Below, piece by piece: positions 29,305 to 37,980 of a DNA stretch of 64,000 bases (positions are counted from its first letter, which is position 1; each line of letters begins with the position of its first letter). The translations under genes were made by a program, and so were the position numbers. The notes beneath the pieces are model-generated. The model ran no database searches, had not been told where the DNA came from, and saw nothing but the letters and a program-made list of their open reading frames with translations. The DNA is from Actinophytocola sp963727495 (GTDB lineage Bacteria > Actinomycetota > Actinomycetes > Mycobacteriales > Pseudonocardiaceae): the NCBI GenBank assembly GCA_963727495.1, contig CAVSGQ010000006.1, positions 682,001 through 746,000 of the forward strand, given 5' to 3'.

Positions 29305-29340
29305 GTGCGTGGACCCTGAGCGATTCCAGGGTCCACGCAC
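29305..29340. terminator. Bidirectional terminator hairpin
   Basis: A perfect 14-bp inverted repeat (arms 29305-29318 and 29327-29340) with an 8-bp loop, lying in the 46 bp between two convergent stop codons. It should end transcripts from both sides. Confidence 0.8.
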
Positions 29341-30143
29341 ATGTTGTCAGAAGGCGCCACCGAGTTGCTCGATAGCGGTTCTTGCCCAGTCTTGCGCCTC
29401 CAGCGCGGCGCCAGCCTGAAGACCGGCCGCTACAGGAGCAAGAAAACCCTTCAACGCTGCCAGAGCACGCGTACCTTTCCTCGATCCGGCTCTGCCTGAA
29501 CAACTTCGGTGAGTACTTCCTTCGCAGCGGCTTCGGCATCCTGCCTGTCGTCGTCGGTAAGGCCGACCCCGGACAGGCCTTCCAAGGTCTTGGCTACCGC
29601 TTGCGCGATCGCTTCAAAGCCGGGTGCGATCTGCTCCGTTTGAGCGTGCAGGCTCTGGCTCACCGTCTGGTTGTTCCACGACAGCTGCGCCCCCTTTGCA
29701 TCCCCAAGGATTATGGGTCCGTTGTAAACGGTCGTCCCACCCACAGGTGGAATCGACGGGTCGGCACTAACGGGGACGCGAATCGGGTGCTTGTCGAACT
29801 CTTTCTGGATGCCTTGCATTAGCCGGGCAATCTCGCGCTTGTTGATGCTGGAGCCAGCCATACTTCCGTCCTCTGTGTTCAGGTCATAACCGTCGTCAGC
29901 CAGCGCATTCCGTAAGCGTACGATCTTGACGCGGTCGGCGTCATTTGAGGCCATGTACACGCCCACAAGACGGGCGGCGAACCGGAGAACCTTCTCGACC
30001 GCATCCGGATCGGCCAGATCGAGGGCAGAGAGACTGGCCCCGATGTCGTCACGGGCGGTCGGCGTCCAGTACCACACCGCATTCTCACTGCGTCCGGCAT
30101 CGGCCTCGCCGTGTACCACGGTGATACCAGCCGCAGCGAGCGC

Positions 30144-31569
30144 GAGCAATAGTCAAGACCTGTGGATGAAGATCTTTTAGGCTGCGGTGGGTGTGGTGTG
30201 TTCGTCGGGTCGTTCGACCAGCTTGCCGGCGTCGAAGCGGGTGCCGGCGCGGACGAGCGCGACGAGGTGGGGTGCGTTCACCGCGCGCCAGCGGGCCTGC
30301 GCCGCTTCGATGAGCTTGAACGCCATAGCCAGCCCTGCCGCGCGTGAACCCGGGCCCTTGGTGACCTTCGTGCGGTGCCGCACGGTGGCGAAGGTCGACT
30401 CGATCGGGTTGGTCGTGCGCAGATGGACCCAGTGCTCGGCCGGGTAGTCGAAGAACGCCAGCAGCTCCTCAACGTCGTCGGTGATCTTCGCGACGGCTTT
30501 GCCGAACTTCGCGCCGTAGGCGGCCTGGAACGCGGTGACGGCGTCGAGGGCGTGGCGGCGGTCCTCGGCGTTCCAGATCTCGGCCAGGGCCTTCTTCGCG
30601 CCCGGGTGGGCGGTCTTGGGCAGCGCGGAGAGCACGTTGCCGATCTTGTGGAACCAGCAGCGCTGCTCGCGGGTTGCGGGGAACACCTCACGTAACGCGC
30701 CCCAGAACCCCAGCGCGCCGTCACCCGCCGCCAGGACGGGTGCGCGCATGCCGCGGCGGGCGCAGTCGCGGAGCAGGTCGGCCCAGGACTCGCATGATTC
30801 GCGGTAGCCATCGGCCAGCGCGACGAGCTCCTTGCGGCCATCAGCGCGTACGCCGATCATCACCAACAGGCACAGCTTGTGTTCCTCCAGGCGGATGTTG
30901 ACGTGGATCCCGTCCGCCCACAGATAAACGAAGTCCACACCGGACAGATCACGCTCGGCGAAGGCTCGTTGCTCGGCCTTCCACTGCTCGGTCAGCTTGG
31001 TGACCACCGACGCCGACAGGCCCTTCGTCGAGCCGAGGAACTGGCCCAGCGCGGGCACGAAATCACCACTGGACAGGCCGTGCAGGTAGAGCAGCGGCAG
31101 CACCTCGGTGACCTTCGGGGTCTTCCGCGCCCACGGCGGCAGGATCGCCGAGGAGAACCGCTGACGCTCACCGGTGTCCGGGTCGGTGCGCTTGTCGTTG
31201 ACCCGCGGCACCGTCACCTCCACCGCGCCGGCCGAGGTGAGCACCTCCCGCGGCTCATGGTGGCCGTTGCGCACCACCAGCCGGCGACCACGCTCATCGC
31301 GCTCGCCGGCGAACCGGGCGATATAGGCGTCGACCTCGGCCTGCAACGCCTCGGCCAGCATCCGCCGGGCACCCTCCCGCACCAACTGGTCGATCAACGA
31401 ACCAGCCGACGAACCCTCATCATCCGACTCGCTGCTGCCGGGCACTACGGTGAGCATGGGCGTGCCTTCCCGACCGACGCGCCAACGTCGGCCTTGCTTG
31501 AGAACCTGAACTCGATCACCGGGAAGGTACGCCCCTCCCCGGCCGATCCACAGATTCCAAGCATTGCTC
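30144..31569 (-). mobile_element. Complete IS256-family insertion sequence, 1426 bp
   Basis: Both ends begin GAGCAAT and share CTGTGGAT at the same 16-bp offset, giving imperfect terminal inverted repeats. The flanks are an exact 8-bp direct repeat, GCGAGCGC, at 30136-30143 and 31570-31577, the size expected for this family. The element holds one transposase gene and sits inside another minus-strand gene. Confidence 0.88.
30177..31457 (-). CDS. IS256-family transposase
   Basis: 426 residues. The ATG at 31457 fits the family start MLTVVPGSS; the frame stays open upstream only because the insertion is in frame with the host gene. The Mutator-type DDE core is visible: DFVYLWADGIHVNIRLEE (first Asp), VLAAGDGALGFWGALREVFP (second Asp), RCWFHKIGNVLSALP and HLRTTNPIESTFATVRHRT (conserved Glu). 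Length and motifs look intact, so the element may be active. Confidence 0.95.
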   Translation of the reverse strand: MLTVVPGSSESDDEGSSAGSLIDQLVREGARRMLAEALQAEVDAYIARFAGERDERGRRLVVRNGHHEPREVLTSAGAVEVTVPRVNDKRTDPDTGERQRFSSAILPPWARKTPKVTEVLPLLYLHGLSSGDFVPALGQFLGSTKGLSASVVTKLTEQWKAEQRAFAERDLSGVDFVYLWADGIHVNIRLEEHKLCLLVMIGVRADGRKELVALADGYRESCESWADLLRDCARRGMRAPVLAAGDGALGFWGALREVFPATREQRCWFHKIGNVLSALPKTAHPGAKKALAEIWNAEDRRHALDAVTAFQAAYGAKFGKAVAKITDDVEELLAFFDYPAEHWVHLRTTNPIESTFATVRHRTKVTKGPGSRAAGLAMAFKLIEAAQARWRAVNAPHLVALVRAGTRFDAGKLVERPDEHTTPTAA

Positions 31570-31776
31570 GCGAGCGCGAGCCGAACGTCCTCGTCAAGCC
31601 GCACGCCGTCGGAGCCAAGATCAGCGATCGCGTTGATCGTCGCCGCGCTCAGAAGCCTGGTCATCAAGCCGCTCCCCTGAGAACGGGACGCAAGACCCCA
31701 GACGAACCGGCAGGCCTCGCTGGTGCTCGCCGCTGCTTCACGCTGTCACCCCGATTGAGACGGAAACTGAGACGAC

Positions 31777-31807
31777 AGAAGGGGTGCCCGTTGCGAGCAC
31801 CCCTTCT
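31777..31807. terminator. Hairpin beside the tRNA-Arg fragment
   Basis: Perfect 11-bp arms (31777-31787 and 31797-31807) with a 9-bp loop. It sits 5 bp before the 44-bp attachment repeat, as terminator-like hairpins often do next to integrase att sites. Confidence 0.6.
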
Positions 31808-31812
31808 GACCT

Positions 31813-31856
31813 GCGCGCCCGAAGGGATTCGAACCCCTAACCTTCTGATCCGTAGT
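31813..31856 (-). repeat. attachment-site copy: 3' part of tRNA-Arg(ACG), 44 bp
   Basis: Identical over 44 bp to 40423-40466, which is the 3' half of the intact tRNA-Arg gene from the anticodon loop to the acceptor end, in the same orientation. Sequence diverges on both sides. This is the signature of integration into a tRNA gene. The fragment cannot make a tRNA. Confidence 0.85.
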
Positions 31857-32290
31857 GCTATGCGGTTCGTCCCGGGCAGCCCGTGCGGTCCTTCTGCGCA
31901 GGTCAGCGTCCTGGGTTGAGTCCAGGTCAGGGCCTCCCATCCGGGCCCGTCCGCCCCGTCCGTGAGACAGATGTGAGACGGGCGGAACGGAGCGCCCTGA
32001 TGCCCACCCACAACCCCGACAACCCAGACATTCCCGACCGGTTCGCCACTACCACCCGCACCACGCCCACAACGCTCTGCAGCAGGTGGTTTGTCACCGC
32101 CGGACAGCTCACCGCCGGCGACGTCGACTCCCGGCCGGCGACGAGCCCGGCGCGAGACATCACCGACGCCATCACACCCGACGCCACCGCACGCCTGGGA
32201 CTCGACGGCCACGTCGCTCCCCACCGCCGCACCGGCCTCCCAAAGACCCACGTGACCGGGCATCCCGCTGGGCATGCGGGCCGCGGGTGT
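31857..32290. other. Left part of the island, no firm gene
   Basis: On the plus strand from an ATG at 32000 there are about 95 codons with strong third-position GC (start MPTHNPDNPDIPDR, then WFVTAGQLTAGDVDSRP) and a weak GGAG ribosome site. The frame has no stop before entering the oppositely oriented AAA gene, so this looks like the left part of a truncated gene of unknown kind. Confidence 0.3.
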
Positions 32291-35200
32291 CTACAAGCGC
32301 CAGCGGACCGCATCGTCGGGCTGGTACCGGCAGGTCGTGCCGGTGGAGACGGCGGCGCGCAGGTGCTCGGCGAGTTCGGGGTGGCGCGGCTCGAGCTTGC
32401 GCAGGGTGTGGTGGATGCGGGCGGTGACGGCCTTGCGGGCGCGCTCGGCCTCGTCGCCGAGTCGGCGATGCCGCCCGGCGAGCCCGGCGGCGGCGCGCAA
32501 CTCGGTCAACAGCGCCTCCCGCTCCCGGTCGAGTTCGGCGCCCCGCTCGTCGTCGCCGCGCCCGGTCGCAAGGTCGATCTCCTCGTCCAGGCGGGCGAGG
32601 TGGCGCCGGTACCGGGTTCGGGCCTCCGCGTCGAGGATGTCGTCGCCGCGGTGGCTCCTCGCGGCAACCACGACCTCACCGCCGGCGGGGTCGAGCAACC
32701 GCACGGCGGGGATGTCCGTGTGCGGCTGGCTGAGCAGGAAGTGCAGGTCGTGCAACCCCTTGGCGTCGGACATGTGCGCGGTCCGGCCGGCCATGCTGAG
32801 AGTCCAGACATCGCCGTCGAAGCGGAACTCGTGGCCGGTGCGGGGATCGCCACGAGTCGGCCTCATGTCCACAGTGGACCGTGGGTCGTGTGCGCGCTTT
32901 GCGACGTGGCGCATGCCGAGTTCGGCCGCGTCCCGCTCCACCTCGTCGCTGAGCGCGGCGGCCGTCGCCCGGTCCCCGGCCGAGTCGCGGCTGAGCAGCG
33001 CCGCGGCCAGGTCGGCCCGTGCCTCGATCGACCACGGCCGGGCGTGCAGCGCGTCGGCGGAGCGCCGGGCGGCGGTGAATCCGGCGATGGCGTCGTCCCA
33101 CCGCCTCTGGGCAGCGTCCAACCTGGCCAGCCAGAGCGACACCGGGCCGCCGATGTCGCAGCCGAGCAGTGCCACCAGCCACTGCCCGGCGTACGGGGTG
33201 AGTGCCGCCCGCGCCCGCTCGCATGCCTCGGACTCCCGCGTGGCCGCCGCGAGCTGGGCCTGGAAACGCAGCCACAGCGGCGTGAAGGTGCCGGGATACG
33301 GCCCCTCGTCGCGGTACCGCTGCGCCGCCTCGATGTCGCCGCGCTGCACCGCCACGATCGCCTCGACCAGTCGCGGGTACGGGTAGCCGTGCCCGGGCAG
33401 CTCGCGATGCAGCTCATCGAGCTCGTCGAACCGGCCCTCCTGCAGCAGCAGCGCCCAGCGGATGTGCTTCATCATGAACATGTGCGCGGTCTGGTCGACG
33501 TGCGGTTCGGGGAAGTTCGCCGCACGCTCGTAGGTCTCGTGCGCCTCGCCGAAGTGGCCCGTCAGGGTGGCGATGATGGTCCGGTCCATGAGCGCACCGA
33601 CGCGCATCCGGGGTTGACCGGCGCGCTCCACCATGGCGAAGAACGCGTGGAGTTGGGCGAGGTAGCGGGGGTCATCCTGTTCCAGCAGTGCCACCCACCT
33701 CAGCGAGGCGGCGACCTGCTCCATGTCGTGATCGGCGGTGCGCCGCGCCAGGTCCGCGAGCTCGCGCGTGAGCTGCTCCCGCTCCACCGCGGTGCCGAGG
33801 CCCCAGATCGTGTCGTGCCTCGACCACAGGCTGAAGCCCAGCGCCTCGTCGTCGTGGCCGCTGCGGGCGAGGGTGTCGAGCTGAGTGGTCAGGTCCAGTG
33901 CGAGACGATCGAGGGACGGTGGACCGCTGTCCCCGATCAGCCGGCGATGTGCCTCGACGAGCAGCCCGGCCACGAAATCGGGCCGCCCGTCCGGCTCGCC
34001 GAACCGATGGCCGGTGAGCGCCACCCGTGCCAGCAGCTCGGGGTCGTCGAGCTCGCGAGCCGCCGCGGCCGCATCCGCCAGGTGGGACCAAGCCTCGTCC
34101 CGATCTCCCCGGTGATGCAGGGTTCGGCCAAGATCGAGGGCGATCAGCACCCGCCGGCGCCGGTGCGTCAATCCCAGTGCCCGGCGCAGATGACCGATCG
34201 ACTCCTCGACCGCCAGCCTGCTTGCCGCGTCGCGCGCCGCGGCAAGCAGGTGCTCGACGACGGTGTCCGGGGCGAGCTCCGCGTTGGCCAGGTAGGCGTG
34301 CCCGGCCAGGTCGGCCGGGAGGATCCGGCCGCGAATCGCGGGGGTGTGGCCCAGCGCCCGCACCACGGCGGCGTGCCGCTTGCGCGCGTCCGCCTCGTCG
34401 AGCGAGTCGTACAAGGTTTCCCGCACCAGGTCGTGGTCGAAGGCGAACCGGTCACCGTCGAGCGCCCGCACCAGGCGAACCGCGCACGCCTGGTCGAGCA
34501 GTTGGTCCACCCCGGACGCCGGGGTCACCGCGACGGCCGAGAGCAACTCGCGGTGGAACTCCTGGCCGATCACGGCCGCGGCGGTGAGCAACTCGACGAC
34601 CTGCGCCGGCAACAGCGACAGCCGGCGCGCCACCGCTTCCCGCACCCCGGGAGCGACCGCGGTGACCGATCCGCCGCTGCCCCACAGCCGCGCGGTCTGC
34701 TCGACGAAGAACGGGTTGCCGCCGGTCCGCCGGTGGACCTCGGCTACCAGGTCCGCCTCCGGCTCTCGGCCGACCGTGCGTGCCACCAGCGCACCGACGC
34801 CGACCCGATCGAGGCCGGTCAGCGTCACCGTGGTGGCCCTCGCCGCAAGTGACGTGAGCAGCGGATGGTCGGCCGGCTCAACCTCGGCGTCCCGGTAGGT
34901 GCCGACAAGCAGCAGCCGCTCGAACCAGGTGTGCCGAGCGGCGAACTCCAGCAATGTGAGCGAGGCGCCGTCGGCCCAGTGCAGGTCGTCGAGCACGACC
35001 ACGACCGGCCGGGTCCGCGACCCAGATACCAGCGCCGATGTCACGGCGTCATACAGCGCGAAGTCCCCGGCCGGACCAGCGCCGACCCCCTCGCCGAGCA
35101 GTGCCGACAGCGGACCGGCCGCCGCTTCGTCCGGACACGCGGCGCGCAGGCGTCGCACGACCTGCACCCACGGCCAGTAGCCCGGCGCGCTGTCGGAGTC

Positions 35201-35383
35201 CCAGCACGACCCGGTGAGCACCAGGGCACCCCTCGTCCGTGCCTCCTCCGCAGCGGCCGTGACAAGGGTCGTCTTGCCGATCCCAGCGTCCCCGGTAACC
35301 AGCACGAGCCCGCCGTGGCTCTCGGCCGTCCGGCCGATCGCGGCCCGCAGAACCCCGACCGGGTGGTCCCGCCCGATAAGCAT
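32291..35383 (-). CDS. AAA ATPase/TPR regulator-like protein without a LuxR domain
   Basis: 1030 residues. The N-terminus is the AAA_16 module of large LuxR-type activators: LVTGDAGIGKTTLV (Walker A, about 28) and PVVVVLDDLHWADG (Walker B, about 130), then FVEQTARL and a long TPR-like helical region to about 830. Instead of a LuxR helix-turn-helix, the last 190 residues contain a winged-helix-like block (DGDVWTLSMAGRTAHMSDAKGLHDL), a coiled coil rich in Arg/Glu and the conserved-looking end STGTTCRYQPD. This C-terminus is known from other AAA_16 proteins but its role is unclear. Divergent from the alpha/beta hydrolase, 149 bp apart. Confidence 0.8.
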   Translation of the reverse strand: MLIGRDHPVGVLRAAIGRTAESHGGLVLVTGDAGIGKTTLVTAAAEEARTRGALVLTGSCWDSDSAPGYWPWVQVVRRLRAACPDEAAAGPLSALLGEGVGAGPAGDFALYDAVTSALVSGSRTRPVVVVLDDLHWADGASLTLLEFAARHTWFERLLLVGTYRDAEVEPADHPLLTSLAARATTVTLTGLDRVGVGALVARTVGREPEADLVAEVHRRTGGNPFFVEQTARLWGSGGSVTAVAPGVREAVARRLSLLPAQVVELLTAAAVIGQEFHRELLSAVAVTPASGVDQLLDQACAVRLVRALDGDRFAFDHDLVRETLYDSLDEADARKRHAAVVRALGHTPAIRGRILPADLAGHAYLANAELAPDTVVEHLLAAARDAASRLAVEESIGHLRRALGLTHRRRRVLIALDLGRTLHHRGDRDEAWSHLADAAAAARELDDPELLARVALTGHRFGEPDGRPDFVAGLLVEAHRRLIGDSGPPSLDRLALDLTTQLDTLARSGHDDEALGFSLWSRHDTIWGLGTAVEREQLTRELADLARRTADHDMEQVAASLRWVALLEQDDPRYLAQLHAFFAMVERAGQPRMRVGALMDRTIIATLTGHFGEAHETYERAANFPEPHVDQTAHMFMMKHIRWALLLQEGRFDELDELHRELPGHGYPYPRLVEAIVAVQRGDIEAAQRYRDEGPYPGTFTPLWLRFQAQLAAATRESEACERARAALTPYAGQWLVALLGCDIGGPVSLWLARLDAAQRRWDDAIAGFTAARRSADALHARPWSIEARADLAAALLSRDSAGDRATAAALSDEVERDAAELGMRHVAKRAHDPRSTVDMRPTRGDPRTGHEFRFDGDVWTLSMAGRTAHMSDAKGLHDLHFLLSQPHTDIPAVRLLDPAGGEVVVAARSHRGDDILDAEARTRYRRHLARLDEEIDLATGRGDDERGAELDREREALLTELRAAAGLAGRHRRLGDEAERARKAVTARIHHTLRKLEPRHPELAEHLRAAVSTGTTCRYQPDDAVRWRL

Positions 35384-35532
35384 GCGCCCAAGCTACCGAC
35401 GACGCGCTACACAGCGGAACGTGCCGAGGCCAGGTCTTCCGCTAGATCGAATCTGGCGGATCTCGCGCCCGGTCTCGCGCTTCGTGGGCATGGCAGCCGT
35501 GACAACTCGTCGCTACGACAGAAGGGGAAACG

Positions 35533-36336
35533 ATGGATCGCTTCGTGGCATCGAAGGACGGCACCCTGATCGCACACACCCGCGACGGTGCGGGGCCGCC
35601 CATCGTTCTGGTGGGCGGAGGTCTTGACGACGGCACGGAGAACACGCCGCTCGTTCCCGAGCTGAGCCGGTCTTTCACCATGTACAACTACGCCCGCCGC
35701 GGCCGCGGCGGCAGCGGTGACACCCCGCCCTACTCGCTGGAGCGCGAGATCGAGGACCTCGATGCAGTGATCACCGTGGCCGGCGGTTCGGCGCACCTGT
35801 ACGGCGTCTCCTCTGGCGGCGGGCTCGCCCTGGAGGCCGCGGCCGCCGGGCTCCCGGTGGGCCGGATCGCGGTGTACGAGGTGCCATACTGCGTGGCACC
35901 CGACACGCTGTCACGGGCACAGGACTTCGTGGCGGGCCTCGGACCGCTGCTGGCCCAGGACCGCCGCGGCGACACGATCGCGCACTTCATGCGCTTCGCC
36001 GGTGCGTCCGAAGAGGACATCGAACAGGGACGCAACCATCCCATGTGGGCGGCGAGCGAGGCTCTGGCACACACGCTCGCCTACGACACCGCCTGCATGG
36101 CGAACTACGACCTGCCGACCGAGCGGTTCGCGACGATCAGGCAACCGACACTGGTGGCTACCGGTTCGCAGCCCAACCCCGTCATGAACGCCCTACCACC
36201 GGACTTCTTCGAGCGGGCCGCCGACGCTATCGCTGCCTGCGTCCCGCAGGCCGAGCGCCACACCTTCGCCGGCGAGGGGCACGTCGCCGACCCAGCGGCC
36301 GTCGCCCCGGTGCTGCGGCGGTTCTTCACAGTCTGA
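35533..36336 (+). CDS. Alpha/beta hydrolase
   Basis: 267 residues with an AGAAGGGGAAA ribosome site. It lacks the usual HG oxyanion motif and has LVGGGLDDG instead. The nucleophile elbow is YGVSSGGGLAL (Ser near 97) and the catalytic His is in FAGEGHVADP near the end. Subgroup members are esterase/thioesterase-like and of unspecified substrate. It is divergent from the AAA protein, which may regulate it, and convergent with the TetR gene. Confidence 0.85.
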   Translation: MDRFVASKDGTLIAHTRDGAGPPIVLVGGGLDDGTENTPLVPELSRSFTMYNYARRGRGGSGDTPPYSLEREIEDLDAVITVAGGSAHLYGVSSGGGLALEAAAAGLPVGRIAVYEVPYCVAPDTLSRAQDFVAGLGPLLAQDRRGDTIAHFMRFAGASEEDIEQGRNHPMWAASEALAHTLAYDTACMANYDLPTERFATIRQPTLVATGSQPNPVMNALPPDFFERAADAIAACVPQAERHTFAGEGHVADPAAVAPVLRRFFTV

Positions 36337-36395
36337 AGGTTCTTGAGGTGCCGTACCCCGCTGCGATCGCCGACTGGGCCGCCAGGTGCGCGACC

Positions 36396-37007
36396 TCAAC
36401 GACGCCGACCCTTCCTGGTGTTGCGACTCAGGAACAGGTCGAGCAGCGCGTCGGCGTAGTCGGCATCGGTTCGCATCCCGGTCACGAGCAGGCGGTAGTA
36501 GAGCGCGCCGTAAAGAGCGTCGACGACGAGGCCGGGGTCGACGTCCGGATGGAGCTCTCCTCTGTGCCTGCCCCGCTCGATGACCTCGATCGCGCCGCGG
36601 CGGCGGCCGGAGTGGAAGCGCTCGCGGAACATCACCGCCAAGTGCTCGTCGTCCTGGATCTCGGCGACGAGCGAGCGGAGCGTGTTGCCCGCGACCGTGT
36701 CGTTCATCGCTGTGATCACGCCCCTCAGCTGCTGGACCAGGTCCTCGCGGACCGAGCCGGTGTCGGGGAAGCCGATCCGCGGCATCGCCTCCTCGAGAAA
36801 CGCGTCGAGCACGACGGCGCCCTTGGTCGGCCACCAGCGATAGATCGTCGCCTTACTCGTTCGGGCCTCCGCGGCGATCGCATCGACGGTCAGCTGCGCG
36901 AAGCTGCCGCGGGTCAGCAACTCGTTGGTGGCACGCAGGATGGCGACCCGGATCCGCTCGCTGCGTGGCCGGCCCCTGCCGCCGGGTGTCGCAGAGCTCT
37001 TGGTCAC
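36396..37007 (-). CDS. TetR-family regulator
   Basis: 203 residues. The HTH at about 18-62 reads AILRATNELLTRGSFAQLTVDAIAAEARTSK in parts, followed by ATIYRWWPTKGAVVLDAF, a strong TetR helix 3-4 signature. The C-terminal domain is of the TetR_C_16/AcrR type. Divergent from the SDR gene with inverted GCTACC repeats between them, so it probably represses the SDR and itself. Confidence 0.9.
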   Translation of the reverse strand: MTKSSATPGGRGRPRSERIRVAILRATNELLTRGSFAQLTVDAIAAEARTSKATIYRWWPTKGAVVLDAFLEEAMPRIGFPDTGSVREDLVQQLRGVITAMNDTVAGNTLRSLVAEIQDDEHLAVMFRERFHSGRRRGAIEVIERGRHRGELHPDVDPGLVVDALYGALYYRLLVTGMRTDADYADALLDLFLSRNTRKGRRR

Positions 37008-37036
37008 CCGAATAACGATACTCGACGTTCAGTTTC

Positions 37037-37080
37037 GCTACCGGTGACCCGGGTAGCCAGGGACGAACGCCGCTACCCGG
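37037..37080. promoter_or_regulatory. Operator candidate between tetR and the SDR gene
   Basis: CCGGGTAGC at 37049-37057 and GCTACCCGG at 37072-37080 form a perfect 9-bp inverted repeat; another GCTACC lies at 37037-37042. The set spans the divergent promoter region and ends just before the SDR ribosome site. Confidence 0.55.
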
Positions 37081-37098
37081 TCGACAGGAGATTCCGAC

Positions 37099-37980
37099 AT
37101 GACGGACAGCAACACCTCCGAGCCCGGTCGCGTGTGGTTCGTGACCGGCGCCTCCAGCGGCTTCGGCCACGCCATCGGCGAGGCGGTGCTGGCGCACGGC
37201 GACCGTCTCGTCGCCACGGCGCGCGACCTCGACGCGGTCCGGGACCTCACCGACCGCCGACCCGCCCAGGCGCTTGCGCTGCGGCTGGACGTCACCGATG
37301 CCGATGCGGCCAGGGCGGCCGTCGACGAGGCGGTCTCCCGGTTCGGCCGGCTGGACGTCGTCGTCAACAACGCCGGCTACGGCCACGTCGGCGCGATCGA
37401 GGAGCTGACCGATGCCGAACTGCGACAGCAGCTCGACGTCAACCTGCTCGGCGTTGTCAACGTCACCCGCGCGGCGCTGCCCGCGATGCGCACGCAGCGT
37501 TCGGGCCACCTGGTGCAGATGTCCTCGCTGAACGGGGTCACGGGCCAGGCCGGCGCCGGCTACTACGCGGCGAGCAAGTTCGCCGTCGAGGGCTTCTCGG
37601 AGTCCCTCGCCGACGAGGTTGCACCACTGGGGGTCACGGTGACGATCGTCGAACCCGGCCCGCATCGCACCCGTTTCCTCGACGACACCTCCGCGAGGTG
37701 GGCCGAGCCGATGCCGGACTACGCCGGAACCGTCGGCCGCAGCCGGGAGATGCTTCAGGAGATGGACGGCCGCCAGCCCGGCGACCCGGCCCGCGCCGCT
37801 CGGGCGATCATCCGGGCGGTCGAGTCCGACGAACCGCCACGCCGCCTGCCGCTCGGCCGGATGGCGCTGGACACCATCCGGGCGACGCTCAACACCCGGC
37901 TCGTCGAGCTCGACGTCTGGGCCGAGCTCACCGCCTCGAGCGACTTCCCCCAGGACGTGACCGACAGCGAAGCCCGGTGA
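37099..37980 (+). CDS. Short-chain dehydrogenase/reductase
   Basis: 293 residues, with an ACAGGAGATT ribosome site. Classical SDR motifs: TGASSGFGHAI (cofactor glycine motif), NNAGYGHVG, catalytic SSLNGVTGQ with Ser, and YYAASKFAVEGF (YxxxK). The family oxidises or reduces alcohols and ketones with NAD(P)(H). The acidic/Arg pattern after beta-2 (ATARDLD) suggests NADPH preference. Likely under the divergent TetR. Confidence 0.9.
   Translation: MTDSNTSEPGRVWFVTGASSGFGHAIGEAVLAHGDRLVATARDLDAVRDLTDRRPAQALALRLDVTDADAARAAVDEAVSRFGRLDVVVNNAGYGHVGAIEELTDAELRQQLDVNLLGVVNVTRAALPAMRTQRSGHLVQMSSLNGVTGQAGAGYYAASKFAVEGFSESLADEVAPLGVTVTIVEPGPHRTRFLDDTSARWAEPMPDYAGTVGRSREMLQEMDGRQPGDPARAARAIIRAVESDEPPRRLPLGRMALDTIRATLNTRLVELDVWAELTASSDFPQDVTDSEAR

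Larger units (their letters stand above)
29347..31667 (-). pseudogene. Unrecognised gene interrupted by an IS256 element and a frameshift
   Basis: Joining 31667-31570 to 30135-29347 (removing the IS and one target copy) restores one frame across the junction: VRLDEDVRLALAAAGITVVHG. The protein would be about 295 residues. A second defect, a missing base near 29475, ends the frame at 29451; the other frame continues ALAALKGFLAPVAAG to EWARTAIEQ-like residues (here DWARTAIEQLGGAF) and stops at 29347. The second half has a pattern (TVYNGPIILGD, LSWNN, EQIAPGFEAIAQAV) I associate with uncharacterised actinobacterial proteins. The function is unknown; the setting among mobile elements suggests accessory cargo. 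Confidence 0.7.
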
